Shown here one piece after another: positions 25,116-34,071 of a stretch of DNA of 64,000 bases. Source of the stretch: Clostridia bacterium (lineage in GTDB: Bacteria > Bacillota > Clostridia > Christensenellales > Aristaeellaceae); contig JAFWZN010000079.1 of the NCBI GenBank assembly GCA_017522345.1, forward strand, positions 62,001 to 126,000, written 5' to 3'. Each line of letters opens with the position of its first letter. Within the stretch, counting starts at the first letter, position 1. The position numbers and the translations under genes were made by a program. Below the pieces are notes generated by a model. The model was not told where the DNA came from. It did no database searches and saw only the letters and a list, made by a program, of their open reading frames with translations.

Positions 25116-26463
25116 GGTTTGCTCCCTTGTTTGTCAGAAGGATTTGATCGTTTATGAATGCGTGTTCTTCGCGAACAAAACGAAGCGCGCGGATGTCTTT
25201 TTCATAGCCCTGATCGCTGGGCTCATAATAGGGCAGCCCCTTCGCCTCGCTGGGCATATATTCCTGATGAATGTAATGCCCCGAAAAATCGTGCGGATAC
25301 AGATACCCCTCTCCGCTTCCGAGCTTGTCCGCGCCCTTATAGTGGGTGTCTCTTAAATGCACGGGCACGTTTTCGTATTCGCCCTTTTCCGCGTCCGCCC
25401 ATGCGCGTTCAATTGCCATGACGACGGAATTGGATTTCGGGCTTTCGCAAACGGTGATAATCGCCTGGGCAATCGGAAGGCGCGCCTCCGGCATGCCGAT
25501 GGCGTTTAAGGACTGCCACGCGGCGGCGGCGGTCAGCATGGCGTTGGGATTGGCCATGCCTACGTCCTCGCTGGCGTGCGCAATAATGCGGCGGACGATG
25601 ATTCGGGGGTCCACCCCCGCGTGATCAAGACGGGCAAACCACGCAAGGGCCGCGTCGGAATCCGAGCCGCGAAGGGATTTGCAGAAAGCGGACAGCATGT
25701 CGTAAAACAGGCTTTCATCCATTCGCAGGGCGGGCGTTTGGATGGAGTCGTCCGCGATTTCGCCCGTTATGTGAATCTCGCCCTTGCGATTGACGGGCGT
25801 TGATAATACGGCGATTTCAAGCGCGTTTAAGGCGCTTCTAACGTCGCCGCTGGCCGCCTGCGCGATGCGCTTTGCTGCATCGTCGTCAATGATAACATAC
25901 TGAAGGCCGAAGCCGCGCTCCTCATCCTTTACGGCGCGGTGAATCGCTTCGATTACATCTTCTTCCGAAAGCGGTTCAAAGCGGAAAAGCCGGCATCGGC
26001 TGACGATCGCGGGGGTCATGGCGATCATCGGGTTTTCGGTGGTGGAGCCGATAAAGCGGATCACGCCTTTTTCGATGGCGGGCAAAATGGAGTCGGACTG
26101 CGCCTTATTCCAGCGGTGACATTCGTCAAGCAAAAGATACGTCGTTTGCCCGTGGAGCTTTAAGCGGTTTTCGGCGCGGGCAAGCACCTCGCGAACGTCG
26201 GATACGCCGCTTGTAACTGCGTTCATTTTTTCAAAGGCGGCGTTTGTGGTTTCAGCGACGATGGACGCAAGCGTGGTTTTGCCGGTTCCGGGCGGGCCCC
26301 AGAAGATGGAGCTTGTCAGTCTGTCGGCTTCAATGGCGCGTCTTAAAAGCTTGCCCTCGCCGACAATCTGCTTTTGTCCCATAAACTCGTTCAAGGTTCT
26401 CGGGCGCATGCGGTCGGCAAGCGGCGCAAGCTTTTTTGCGCCCATAGAGAAAAGGTCTTCCAT
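25093..26463 (-). CDS. rarA: Replication-associated recombination protein RarA (MgsA)
   Basis: 456 residues. AAA+ ATPase of the clamp-loader clade that acts at stalled replication forks. Walker A is FWGPPGTGKTTLAS, Walker B YLLLDECHRWNKAQ, sensor 1 GSTTENP, and the arginine-containing stretch AIVSRCRLFRFEPL. The C-terminal tetramerisation part includes GVDPRIIVRRIIAHASEDVG and DTHYKGADKLGSGEGYLYPH, typical of the family. The ATG at 26463 is preceded by GGAGG. The DMT transporter gene ends 25 bases upstream. Confidence 0.94.
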   Translation of the reverse strand: MEDLFSMGAKKLAPLADRMRPRTLNEFMGQKQIVGEGKLLRRAIEADRLTSSIFWGPPGTGKTTLASIVAETTNAAFEKMNAVTSGVSDVREVLARAENRLKLHGQTTYLLLDECHRWNKAQSDSILPAIEKGVIRFIGSTTENPMIAMTPAIVSRCRLFRFEPLSEEDVIEAIHRAVKDEERGFGLQYVIIDDDAAKRIAQAASGDVRSALNALEIAVLSTPVNRKGEIHITGEIADDSIQTPALRMDESLFYDMLSAFCKSLRGSDSDAALAWFARLDHAGVDPRIIVRRIIAHASEDVGMANPNAMLTAAAAWQSLNAIGMPEARLPIAQAIITVCESPKSNSVVMAIERAWADAEKGEYENVPVHLRDTHYKGADKLGSGEGYLYPHDFSGHYIHQEYMPSEAKGLPYYEPSDQGYEKDIRALRFVREEHAFINDQILLTNKGANHDQNKNQ

Positions 26464-26488
26464 TTAAAACCTCCGAAAATACGCGCGT

Positions 26489-27364
26489 TTATTTTATCCT
26501 GCGGGGGATGATTGAATGCATGGTGACGGTTGCAAGCACAATCAGCGAGCCGACGATTCCATACACGCCGGGAAACACGCCCAGAAAAACAAACACCCAG
26601 ACCGGATTTAATACCGGCTCTAAATTGGTGATAATCGCGGCGCTGACGTCGGAAGTGCGCTTGATTCCCATGGAAAAAAACAAATATCCGAGCCCAAGCG
26701 ACACGCCCAGAAGAATCGCCTTTGCGAAATCGCCCGCGATCATGATAGAAGTATAGCTTTGGGTGGCTGTAAAATGCACGTTGGGATCGAAAAAGAGCAT
26801 AACGGCCATCGGAATGGAAAAGACATTGCCCAGATACGAATACGAAATCGGATCGCACCCGGGAAGGCGCGAGGCAAAAAACACAACGGCGAAGGTAAGC
26901 CCGCTTAAAAGCGCCAGCGCGTTTCCGAGCATTGATTTTCCGCCGCCCGTCAACCCTTCCACGCAGCAGAGCACAACGCCCAGCATGACGAAGACAACCG
27001 TAACGACGTCGCGGCGCAGCGGCTTTTGACGGAAGATCACGGCGTTTAACAGGATGACGTAAATCGGCATCGAATACTGAAGCACAATGGCGTTTGAGGC
27101 CGAGGTATAAAGCGTCGCCGACATATATAAAAGGCTCGTAAGCGCAACGCCCAGCGCGCCCAGCACAAGGCCGAAGGTAATTTTCACCTTGAACGTTTTT
27201 CGAAATGCGGCGAAAACCAGCGAGGCGACAATGCCTCTGACGCCGGCCTTGGTAAAGCCGTTCCACAAAAGTCCCTGCGAAAGGACGCCTGAAAAGCTCC
27301 AAACAGCGGCGCCCAGCGCAACCAGCAAGGGCCCAAACCACGCGGAGGACTGAATCTTTCTCAT
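26489..27364 (-). CDS. DMT superfamily (EamA) transporter
   Basis: 291 residues with about ten hydrophobic helices in two EamA repeats (ALGAAVWSFSGVLSQGLLW near the N-terminus; VSAAIITNLEPVLNPVWVFV late in repeat two). The late segment has the family's typical T-N-L-E-P pattern. Such proteins export or exchange small metabolites, often amino acids or bases; the substrate is not readable. AGGAG precedes the start. It lies 15 bases after the hydroxyacid dehydrogenase gene and 25 bases before rarA. Confidence 0.9.
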   Translation of the reverse strand: MRKIQSSAWFGPLLVALGAAVWSFSGVLSQGLLWNGFTKAGVRGIVASLVFAAFRKTFKVKITFGLVLGALGVALTSLLYMSATLYTSASNAIVLQYSMPIYVILLNAVIFRQKPLRRDVVTVVFVMLGVVLCCVEGLTGGGKSMLGNALALLSGLTFAVVFFASRLPGCDPISYSYLGNVFSIPMAVMLFFDPNVHFTATQSYTSIMIAGDFAKAILLGVSLGLGYLFFSMGIKRTSDVSAAIITNLEPVLNPVWVFVFLGVFPGVYGIVGSLIVLATVTMHSIIPRRIK

Positions 27365-27379
27365 AATCCGCTCCTATTT

Positions 27380-28315
27380 TTAGACGTTCACACAGTTGAC
27401 GATTGTTCCGGCTATAAAGCTTTTCAGGTTCTCAGCCGCAATTTTAATCAGTCTCTTTCTGGCTTCCAAAGGCGCCCACGCGATGTGCGGGGTCAAAATG
27501 ACGTTGGGCGCGGTGAGGAGGGGATTGTCATGCTTAATGGGCTCGACCGATACGACGTCTGCGGCAAAACCTCCGATTTGGCCCGAAATGAGCGCGTCCT
27601 TCACGTCCTGTTCGTTTACAAGGCCGCCTCGCGCGGTGTTTACAATCCAAACGCCCTTTTTCATCCTTGATATGGAGGAGGATGAGATCATTTCCTTATT
27701 ATCTTCCTTGAGCGGGCAGTTTAAGGAAATAATATCTGCCTCCTGATAGATTTTTTCAAGCGTTTCGGGCGCATTTTTGGACGGGGAATAGGAAATCACG
27801 TTCATGCCGAAGGCGCTTGCGATGCGGCCTGCCGCCTGTCCGATTGCGCCGTTTCCGATGATTCCCAGCGTTTTTCCGTATAGTTCGGTCAGGGGATGAT
27901 CCCAGAAGCAGAAATCCTTGCTCGTTTCCCATGCGCCGGATAAGCATCTTTGGCTGTGCACGCCCACATGGCTCGCCATTTCAAGGATCAGGGCAAACAC
28001 ATGCTGGGCGACGGAAGCGGTTGAATAGGCGGGGATGTTGGTGACGACAATCCCGGCTTCCTTTGCGTATGCCGTGTCCACCACGTTGTAGCCGGTCGCC
28101 AGAACGCCGATGTATTTGAGATTGCCAAGCTGCATCATGGTTTGCTTTTTCATGGGACATTTGTTTAAAAGAATTGCGTCCGCATCCTTCGCACGGGCAA
28201 CGATATCCTTTGCATCCGTCCGATCGTATACGGTTGTTTCGCCCAAGCGATAGATTTCGTCCCAGCTGAGGTCGCCGGGGTTGGCGGTAAAGCCGTCTAA
28301 AACCACAATACGCAT
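27380..28315 (-). CDS. D-2-hydroxyacid dehydrogenase (glycerate dehydrogenase/hydroxypyruvate reductase type)
   Basis: 311 residues. NAD(P)-dependent reduction of a 2-keto acid. The Rossmann motif is IIGNGAIGQAAGRIASAF (about 148-165). Catalytic residues are Arg in VNTARGGLVNEQ, Glu in SVEPIKHDNPLL and His in LTPHIAWAPLEAR. The resemblance is closest to hydroxypyruvate/glyoxylate reductases, but substrate cannot be fixed by sequence reading. The ATG at 28315 follows GGAG and begins the family-typical MRIVVLDG. The longer open frame upstream has no such fit. First gene of a minus-strand run with the DMT transporter. Confidence 0.9.
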   Translation of the reverse strand: MRIVVLDGFTANPGDLSWDEIYRLGETTVYDRTDAKDIVARAKDADAILLNKCPMKKQTMMQLGNLKYIGVLATGYNVVDTAYAKEAGIVVTNIPAYSTASVAQHVFALILEMASHVGVHSQRCLSGAWETSKDFCFWDHPLTELYGKTLGIIGNGAIGQAAGRIASAFGMNVISYSPSKNAPETLEKIYQEADIISLNCPLKEDNKEMISSSSISRMKKGVWIVNTARGGLVNEQDVKDALISGQIGGFAADVVSVEPIKHDNPLLTAPNVILTPHIAWAPLEARKRLIKIAAENLKSFIAGTIVNCVNV

Positions 28316-28498
28316 GCTTTTTTCTCCTTTGCACACATTTCCAATATAATCATATGACAAACAATGTAATAAATCAAGCCAAACCAGATTATGAAATGCA
28401 CACATCGGCGAAATTAACGTGTTTGCCATTCGTTTGTCGTGCAGATAAGCGAATTTGCGCTTGCTACGTTAAATAATTTATAAATTCCTGTATTCCGC

Positions 28499-28527
28499 TT
28501 GCAACCTTAAAATTCACCATGTAATAT
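28499..28527 (+). promoter_or_regulatory. Sigma-A promoter of the Crh/HPr-like gene
   Basis: TTGCAA, 17 bases, then TAATAT, 53 bases before the start codon. The rest of the 264-base divergent region is AT-rich with no clear operator. Confidence 0.7.
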
Positions 28528-28579
28528 AGATAACGGAATTAATGCGCTGCGTGCGCGAATCAGTAAGGGAGACAAAACA

Positions 28580-28810
28580 ATGAGAGCCGTTAATATAAAG
28601 CTCAGCCTGGCTGAGAATGTAAAGCAGTTTGTAAACATCGCCAGCCGTCACCCCTATGATATCGACCTGCGCGTCGGTCGTCATGTTGTGGATGGCAAGT
28701 CCATTCTGGGAATCTTTTCCCTCGACCTTTCCAAGCCCATCACGCTGGAAGTGTACGACGACAATTGCGACGATCTGATGGAAGAGATCAAGCCCTTCAT
28801 CATCGGCTGA
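28580..28810 (+). CDS. HPr-fold protein lacking the active-site His (Crh-like)
   Basis: 76 residues. HPr fold with the regulatory-serine region preserved: DGKSILGIFSLDL (Ser41, matching Ser46 of HPr). The N-terminal catalytic stretch of HPr (GIHARP) is absent; the position matching His15 is about Leu10. It therefore cannot pass phosphate in the PTS but could be phosphorylated on Ser by HPr kinase, as Crh is in Bacillus for carbon catabolite control. That regulatory role is inferred. The gene is alone between its own promoter and a hairpin. Confidence 0.8.
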   Translation: MRAVNIKLSLAENVKQFVNIASRHPYDIDLRVGRHVVDGKSILGIFSLDLSKPITLEVYDDNCDDLMEEIKPFIIG

Positions 28811-28825
28811 TTACCAAAGAAGTTA

Positions 28826-28858
28826 GGCAGAGCGCGTGGAAAACGCGCTCTGCCTTTC
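28826..28858 (+). terminator. Intrinsic terminator after the HPr-like gene
   Basis: Perfect 12-bp stem (GGCAGAGCGCGT) with a 5-base loop, but only three T's follow. Some read-through into the aminotransferase gene 23 bases later is likely. Confidence 0.7.
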
Positions 28859-28880
28859 ATACGTAAAGGGGAAAAGAATA

Positions 28881-30050
28881 ATGGATATGAATTTATACAT
28901 GCAGTTTCATGAGCCGGTCAATCGCGTAAACACTGAATGCATCAAGTGGGACAACCGCGCCGCCTTCGGAAACGCGCAGGCGCTTCCCATGTGGGTTGCC
29001 GACATGGATTTCAAAACGGCGGACGGCATTATCGACGCGCTCGTCAAGCGCGCCCAGCACGGCGTTTTCGGCTATGCACAGGAGAATCCGCGCGACAAGC
29101 AGGCGGTTGTCAATTGGATGAAAAATCGCCACAATACCCATGTCGAGCCCGAATGGGTGCTTTACAGCCCCGGCGTCGTGGACAGCATCTATCATGTTCT
29201 GAACGCAAACTTTGACAAATCCGCGCGCGTCGTCATTCAGCCCCCTGTATACGGCCCGTTCTCCGGCATGACCAATAAGGCCGGCATGACCCTTATCGAA
29301 AACCGCCTGATCGAGCGCGAAACCGGCTGGGAGATGGATTTAAACGGCCTTGAGGAGATTTTTAAAGCCGGCGCGGAGGCTATGATTCTCTGCTCGCCCC
29401 ACAATCCCATCGGCCGCGTATGGAAAAGGGAGGAGCTTGAAAGCGTCGTAAAGCTTTGTTCCCAGTACGGCGTTCTCTTAATCGCCGACGAAATCCACGC
29501 AGATTTTGAGCTTCGCGGCGCGACCCATCATTCCATTTTGAGCATTCCCGGCGGAGAAAATGCGGTTGTGTTCATTTCCGCAACCAAGACCTTCAACCTC
29601 GCCGCCATCCGTCACTCCACCATTCTGTGCGCCAATGAGGAATTAAGAAAGAAGATTACCGACTCTCTCAGCGCTTCCATGGCGGAAGTCAACCTCTTTG
29701 GCCGCCTCGCCACCCGCGCCGCCTACGAAACCGGCTGGGATTGGCTGGATGCGCTCAACGAATATCTCTCCGATAGCCGAGACATCCTGATGCAGGGCAT
29801 TGAAAAGATCGACGGTATCCGCGCCCACGCGCCGGAGGGCACGTATCTGATGTGGCTTGATTGCCGCGAGCTTGGCATGACCGACGACGAGCTTAAGGAC
29901 TTCTTCATCCAGAAGTGCGGCATCATTCCCACAAACGGCGCCTTCTTCGGAACCGGCGGCGAAGGCCACATGCGTCTCAATTTCGCAACCACCCACAAAA
30001 ACATTCTGACCGCGATTGAGCGCATTGAAAAGGCGGTTCGCGAAAGGTGA
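28881..30050 (+). CDS. PLP-dependent aminotransferase, MalY/PatB (cystathionine beta-lyase) type
   Basis: 389 residues, fold type I. The PLP lysine is in SATKTFNLAAIR (about 238). The aspartate/Tyr region is ADEIHADFELRG and the substrate loop is CSPHNPIGRVWKREEL. The N-terminal LPMWVADMDFKTADGIIDAL is diagnostic of the MalY/PatB family, which cleaves cystathionine to homocysteine, pyruvate and ammonia or acts as an aminotransferase. The ATG at 28881 follows GGGGA. The next gene overlaps its stop by GTGA. Confidence 0.92.
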   Translation: MDMNLYMQFHEPVNRVNTECIKWDNRAAFGNAQALPMWVADMDFKTADGIIDALVKRAQHGVFGYAQENPRDKQAVVNWMKNRHNTHVEPEWVLYSPGVVDSIYHVLNANFDKSARVVIQPPVYGPFSGMTNKAGMTLIENRLIERETGWEMDLNGLEEIFKAGAEAMILCSPHNPIGRVWKREELESVVKLCSQYGVLLIADEIHADFELRGATHHSILSIPGGENAVVFISATKTFNLAAIRHSTILCANEELRKKITDSLSASMAEVNLFGRLATRAAYETGWDWLDALNEYLSDSRDILMQGIEKIDGIRAHAPEGTYLMWLDCRELGMTDDELKDFFIQKCGIIPTNGAFFGTGGEGHMRLNFATTHKNILTAIERIEKAVRER

Positions 30051-30631
30051 AAATCATCGTCTTTGACACGGAAACTACATCCTTAAAGCCCGGTCAGATC
30101 TGTCAGCTTGCCTATTTAATGGTAGAAAACGGCGAAATTCGCGCAAAAAACATGTTTTTCACCGTAGACGACATGGACGAGCGCAGTCAGGGCGTGCATG
30201 GCTTCAGCATGGAAATGCTTGAAAGTTTGTCCGAAGGCAAAACTTTTTCGGACAGGGCCGAGGAAATTCATTCGGATTTTTCAAAGGCGGAAATGATTGT
30301 CGGCCACAATGTCGCTTTTGACATCCGCTTTCTGAAAGCGGAATTTGAAAGGTGCGCGCTTGATTTTCCGAAAGTCAAGCCTTTCTGCACGATGAACTAC
30401 TTTACGGGCAATATGATGATGAAGCGCAAGTTTCAAACCTATCGCCCGAAACCGCCCAAGCTCGTCGAGCTTAAGGAATATTTCTCCATCGACGATAATC
30501 TCGTCGAAGAAAAGAGCAACGCTTGGTTCGGCGGCGGAGGCAATCAGCACGACGCCAGATTTGACGCCGCCATGACCTATCTGTGCCTGAAAGCCGGTGC
30601 GGATATGGGCATGGTTAAGGGGATTTTATAG
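30047..30631 (+). CDS. DnaQ-like 3'-5' exonuclease
   Basis: 194 residues. The DEDD motifs are in order: Exo I VFDTETTSL (residues 5-13), Exo II GHNVAFDIRFL (about 86-96), and Exo III HDARFDA with the His of the DEDDh type (about 168-174). It is a stand-alone exonuclease related to the Pol III epsilon proofreading domain and to RNase T. The GTG start overlaps the aminotransferase stop. Substrate (DNA or RNA) is not determinable. Confidence 0.9.
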   Translation: MKIIVFDTETTSLKPGQICQLAYLMVENGEIRAKNMFFTVDDMDERSQGVHGFSMEMLESLSEGKTFSDRAEEIHSDFSKAEMIVGHNVAFDIRFLKAEFERCALDFPKVKPFCTMNYFTGNMMMKRKFQTYRPKPPKLVELKEYFSIDDNLVEEKSNAWFGGGGNQHDARFDAAMTYLCLKAGADMGMVKGIL

Positions 30632-30717
30632 AAGAAAGCTTCGGAACGACCCATGCGCCGATTCCGATACCTACCGCCCGGGATATCGTCTCTCCCGCCG
30701 ATTTTACAATCCGCGCC

Positions 30718-30746
30718 TTGACACAGTGTGTTTTCAGGCGTATAAT
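30718..30746 (+). promoter_or_regulatory. Consensus sigma-A promoter of thrS
   Basis: TTGACA, 17-base spacer, TATAAT: a perfect match. The region 30632-30717 before it shows no gene or obvious signal. Confidence 0.9.
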
Positions 30747-30752
30747 CGCCTT

Positions 30753-30990
30753 AATCCAACGGAATGACGGAGAAATGCCTTTTCAAAAGGAGCGAAAGAG
30801 AGCGTGCGTCATGGGCTGAAAGCGCGCGCCGCACACCTTGATTCGGGCGCACCGCCTCCTGACCGAGGGCGTTTTAAAGGCACGATACAGCCTTTCAAAG
30901 CGGCGTAATTATGTTTACGTCAGTTGGGTGGAACCACGGGCATACCGCTCGTCCCTTCGCATGAGGGACGGGCGTTTTTTATTTCTGAAA
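30753..30990 (+). ncRNA. T-box leader of thrS
   Basis: tRNA-sensing leader. Stem I contains GAAAGAGAGCG. The T-box itself reads TGGGTGGAACCACGGG (30925-30940), which pairs with the NCCA end of uncharged tRNA. It is followed by an intrinsic terminator that competes with it. An ACC codon at 30835-30837 is a candidate threonine specifier, but its place in the specifier loop was not verified. Expected effect: read-through into thrS when tRNA-Thr is uncharged. Confidence 0.85.
30946..30980 (+). terminator. T-box-controlled terminator
   Basis: A stem of CGCTCGTCCCT with AGGGACGGGCG (one G-U pair) and a 7-base loop, followed by six T's, 26 bases before the thrS start. Confidence 0.87.
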
Positions 30991-31006
30991 CGGAGGAAAG
31001 ACAAGC

Positions 31007-32941
31007 ATGAAAATCATGGTAAATCAAAATGCATACGAGTTTGAAAACGGCAAAAACGCCCTCGACATCGCGGGCGAAATTGATAAGGAGCTCAAAAAGA
31101 GCGCGCTGGCAGCAAAGGTGAACGGCGTTGTCTGTGATCTGGCCGCCGCCATCAATGAGGACGCGGAGGTTGAATTCCTGACCGCCGCCGACCCGGAGGG
31201 TCTCAGAGTTCTTCGCCACACCGCCAGCCATGTGCTCGCGCAGGCCGTCAAGAATCTTCGCCCCGAGGCGAAGCTCGCCATCGGCCCCGCCATCGACAAC
31301 GGCTTCTACTACGATTTTGATGTGGACGAGCCCTTCACCAACGAATTCATCGCCGCCGTTGAAAAGGAAATGGCGAAGATCGTTAAAAAGAATTCCCGCG
31401 TTGAGCGGTTTGAGCTGCCCCGCGAAGAGGCGCTTGAGCTCATGAAGGACGAGCCCTACAAGGTAGAGCTTATTAACGACCTGCCCGAAGGCGAAAAAAT
31501 CTCCTTCTATAAGCAGGAAGGCTTCACCGATCTTTGCGCGGGCCCGCACCTGCCCTCCACCGGCAAGGTCAAGGCCGTAAAGATCATGTCCGTCGCCGGC
31601 GCATACTGGCGCGGAAGCGAGAAAAACAAAATGCTTCAGCGCATCTACGCCACCGCTTTCGCCACCAAGGAAGAGCTGGACGCATACGTAGCCGCCCGTG
31701 AGGACGCCTTAAAGCGCGACCACAACAAGCTCGGCCGAGAGCTCGAATACTTCACCACCGTCGATTCCATCGGTCAGGGTCTTCCGATCCTGCTTCCCAA
31801 GGGCGCGCGCACCATTCAGCTTCTCCAGCGCTGGGTGGAAGACACCGAGCAGAAGGCCGGATACCTTCTCACCAAGACTCCCCTCATGGCCAAGCGCGAC
31901 CTGTATCGCATCTCCGGCCACTGGGATCATTATCTGGACGGCATGTTCATTCTGGGCGATCCCTATGATGAGACCAAGGAATGCTTCGCGCTGCGTCCGA
32001 TGACCTGCCCCTTCCAGTATCAGGTTTACCTCAACCGCCAGAGAAGCTACAGAGAGCTTCCCATGCGTCTGGGCGAGACTTCGACTCTTTTCAGAAATGA
32101 AGATTCCGGCGAAATGCACGGCCTCATCCGCGTGCGCCAGTTTACCATTTCCGAAGGTCACTTAGTTCTTCGTCCCGATCAGCTGGAAGAGGAATTCAAG
32201 GGCTGTCTGGAGCTTGCCAAGTACATGCTCGGCACCGTCGGCATGCTCGACAAATGCACCTTCCGCTTCTCCCAGTGGGATCCCGCCAACCCCAAGAACA
32301 AGTACGAAGGCACCCGCGAGCAGTGGGAGACCGCGCAGGCCGTCATGAAGCAGATTCTGGACGATCTCGACGTCAACTACGAAATCGGCATCGACGAAGC
32401 CGCCTTCTACGGCCCGAAGCTGGACATCCAGTTCCACAACGTATTCGGAAAAGAAGACACCATCGTCACCATCCAGATCGACATGCTGCTGGCTGAAAGA
32501 TTCGGCATGTACTACATCGACGAAAACGGCGAGAAGAAGCTGCCCTACATCATCCATAGAACCAGCCTCGGCTGCTACGAGCGCACGCTGGCTTACCTCA
32601 TTGAGACCTACGCCGGCGCGCTGCCCACCTGGATGGCGCCTGAGCAGGTTCGCATCCTCTCCGTCACCGACCGCGCCGCCGACTACGCCATCGATCTTAA
32701 GAACAAGCTTTCCGCCCTCGGCTTCCGCGCCGAAGCGGACGTAACCGGCAACAAGATCGGAAAGAAGATCAGAGACGCGCAGCTTGAAAAGATCCCCTAC
32801 ATGCTGATCGTGGGCGACCGCGACATGGCCGACGGCACCGTATCCGTCCGCCACCGCGCGGAGGGAGATCTCGGCGCAATGAGCTTTGACGCGTTTGCGC
32901 AGCTTCTTAAGGAAGTTGTCGATAATAAGGAAAAGAAATAA
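31007..32941 (+). CDS. thrS: Threonyl-tRNA synthetase
   Basis: Charges tRNA-Thr. 644 residues, the usual length. Order: TGS domain (1-60), editing domain with zinc-type H-x3-H (RHTASHVLAQ, about 71-80) and DLCAGPHLPSTG, class II core (about 240-535), and anticodon-binding domain (about 540-640). Core zinc ligands are in PMTCPFQYQV, GEMHGLIRVRQF and IIHRTSLGCYER. Motif 3 reads LGCYERTLAYL, where LGSIER is more usual. It is regulated by the T-box leader. Confidence 0.97.
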   Translation: MKIMVNQNAYEFENGKNALDIAGEIDKELKKSALAAKVNGVVCDLAAAINEDAEVEFLTAADPEGLRVLRHTASHVLAQAVKNLRPEAKLAIGPAIDNGFYYDFDVDEPFTNEFIAAVEKEMAKIVKKNSRVERFELPREEALELMKDEPYKVELINDLPEGEKISFYKQEGFTDLCAGPHLPSTGKVKAVKIMSVAGAYWRGSEKNKMLQRIYATAFATKEELDAYVAAREDALKRDHNKLGRELEYFTTVDSIGQGLPILLPKGARTIQLLQRWVEDTEQKAGYLLTKTPLMAKRDLYRISGHWDHYLDGMFILGDPYDETKECFALRPMTCPFQYQVYLNRQRSYRELPMRLGETSTLFRNEDSGEMHGLIRVRQFTISEGHLVLRPDQLEEEFKGCLELAKYMLGTVGMLDKCTFRFSQWDPANPKNKYEGTREQWETAQAVMKQILDDLDVNYEIGIDEAAFYGPKLDIQFHNVFGKEDTIVTIQIDMLLAERFGMYYIDENGEKKLPYIIHRTSLGCYERTLAYLIETYAGALPTWMAPEQVRILSVTDRAADYAIDLKNKLSALGFRAEADVTGNKIGKKIRDAQLEKIPYMLIVGDRDMADGTVSVRHRAEGDLGAMSFDAFAQLLKEVVDNKEKK

Positions 32942-32958
32942 TCTAAGCTTGATTCCTG

Positions 32959-32996
32959 CCTCCGCTCCCTGCCAAACAGGAAGCGGAGGTTTTTTT
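32959..32996 (+). terminator. Terminator between thrS and the pseudouridine synthase
   Basis: CCTCCGCT with AGCGGAGG (8 bp) and a loop that is partly self-paired, followed by seven T's. Confidence 0.85.
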
Positions 32997-33023
32997 AGGA
33001 CAGGTCAAAGGAGAAAAACCTTC

Positions 33024-33911
33024 ATGCGTACGCTTTCCTACACCGTTCTTCCCGAAGACGACAACCGCCTTATAAAACGCGTCGCGCGCTCGAAAATCGG
33101 CATATCCAGCCATCAGCTGGCGCGGGCGAAGGCGCTGAACACGCTTTGCTTAAACGGCGAAAGCGTTCACGCGGATCATGTGGTGCATGCGGGAGACGTG
33201 ATTTATGTAAGCCTCATTGACGATGAAAACGATTTTGTCATCACGCCCGAAAACGTGCCCGTGAATGTGCTTTTTGAGGACGACGACATCATTGTTCTTG
33301 ATAAGGAAGCGCCCCTTGCCACGCAGTCCTCGCCCAAGCAGCCGGACAACACGCTTGAAAACCGCATGGTTTACAGGTACAGAGATGTGGAAAATTATGT
33401 TTTCCGCCCGGTCAACCGGCTCGATAAGGGCACAAGCGGCTTGATGTGCGTGGCAAAGCACGCGCATGCGCAGATGAAAATGAGCGCTCAATTGCACACG
33501 CCCGCATTCGTGCGCGAATATCTGGCGATCGCTGAAGGAGCTCCGAATCCGCCTTCCGGCACGATCGACGCGCCGATTGGAAAAGCAGACGGCGCAACGG
33601 TCAAGCGCGAGGTAAAAGAAGGCGGAAAGGAATCCGTCACGCACTACGAAACGATCAAAACAAACGGAAATCTTTCGCTTATTCACCTTCGCCTCGAAAC
33701 CGGCAGAACCCATCAGATTCGCGTGCATTTAAAGCACATCGGCTGCCCAGTGTTCGGCGATTTTCTCTATGGCGAGGAAAGATCTGATTTGCTTGCGGGA
33801 CGCTTTGCGCTGCACTCGGCTTATGTGCGCTTTACGCATCCGATTACCGGCGAAGTCATGGAATTTTCATCGCCGCTTCCCGAAGCGCTTTCGCGCCTTA
33901 TGGAAGAATAA
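33024..33911 (+). CDS. RluA-family pseudouridine synthase
   Basis: 295 residues. Converts uridines in rRNA or tRNA to pseudouridine. An S4-like N-terminal part (about 15-75) precedes the catalytic domain. The catalytic Asp is in PVNRLDKGTSGLM (about 132-144), and the later motif is LETGRTHQIRVHL with HIGCPVFGDFLYG. The family includes RluC, RluD and YtzG-like enzymes; the target site is not clear. ATG at 33024 after GGAG. Confidence 0.93.
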   Translation: MRTLSYTVLPEDDNRLIKRVARSKIGISSHQLARAKALNTLCLNGESVHADHVVHAGDVIYVSLIDDENDFVITPENVPVNVLFEDDDIIVLDKEAPLATQSSPKQPDNTLENRMVYRYRDVENYVFRPVNRLDKGTSGLMCVAKHAHAQMKMSAQLHTPAFVREYLAIAEGAPNPPSGTIDAPIGKADGATVKREVKEGGKESVTHYETIKTNGNLSLIHLRLETGRTHQIRVHLKHIGCPVFGDFLYGEERSDLLAGRFALHSAYVRFTHPITGEVMEFSSPLPEALSRLMEE

Positions 33912-33979
33912 AAGCTCATTTTGATTTCCGTTTGCGCAGGCGGTCATGCAGGCTGTCTGCGCCATCTTTTTCCATTAAA

Positions 33980-34008
33980 TTGACTTTTTGCGCTTTTTCG
34001 TGTATAGT
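33980..34008 (+). promoter_or_regulatory. Sigma-A promoter of the secreted multidomain gene
   Basis: TTGACT, 17 bases, then TATAGT, 63 bases before the start codon at 34072. Confidence 0.75.
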
Positions 34009-34071
34009 GTAGATGTGTAAATAGGTTTATTTGATGCATGTATACGCTCACAGCCGAAAGGAAACACGTAC

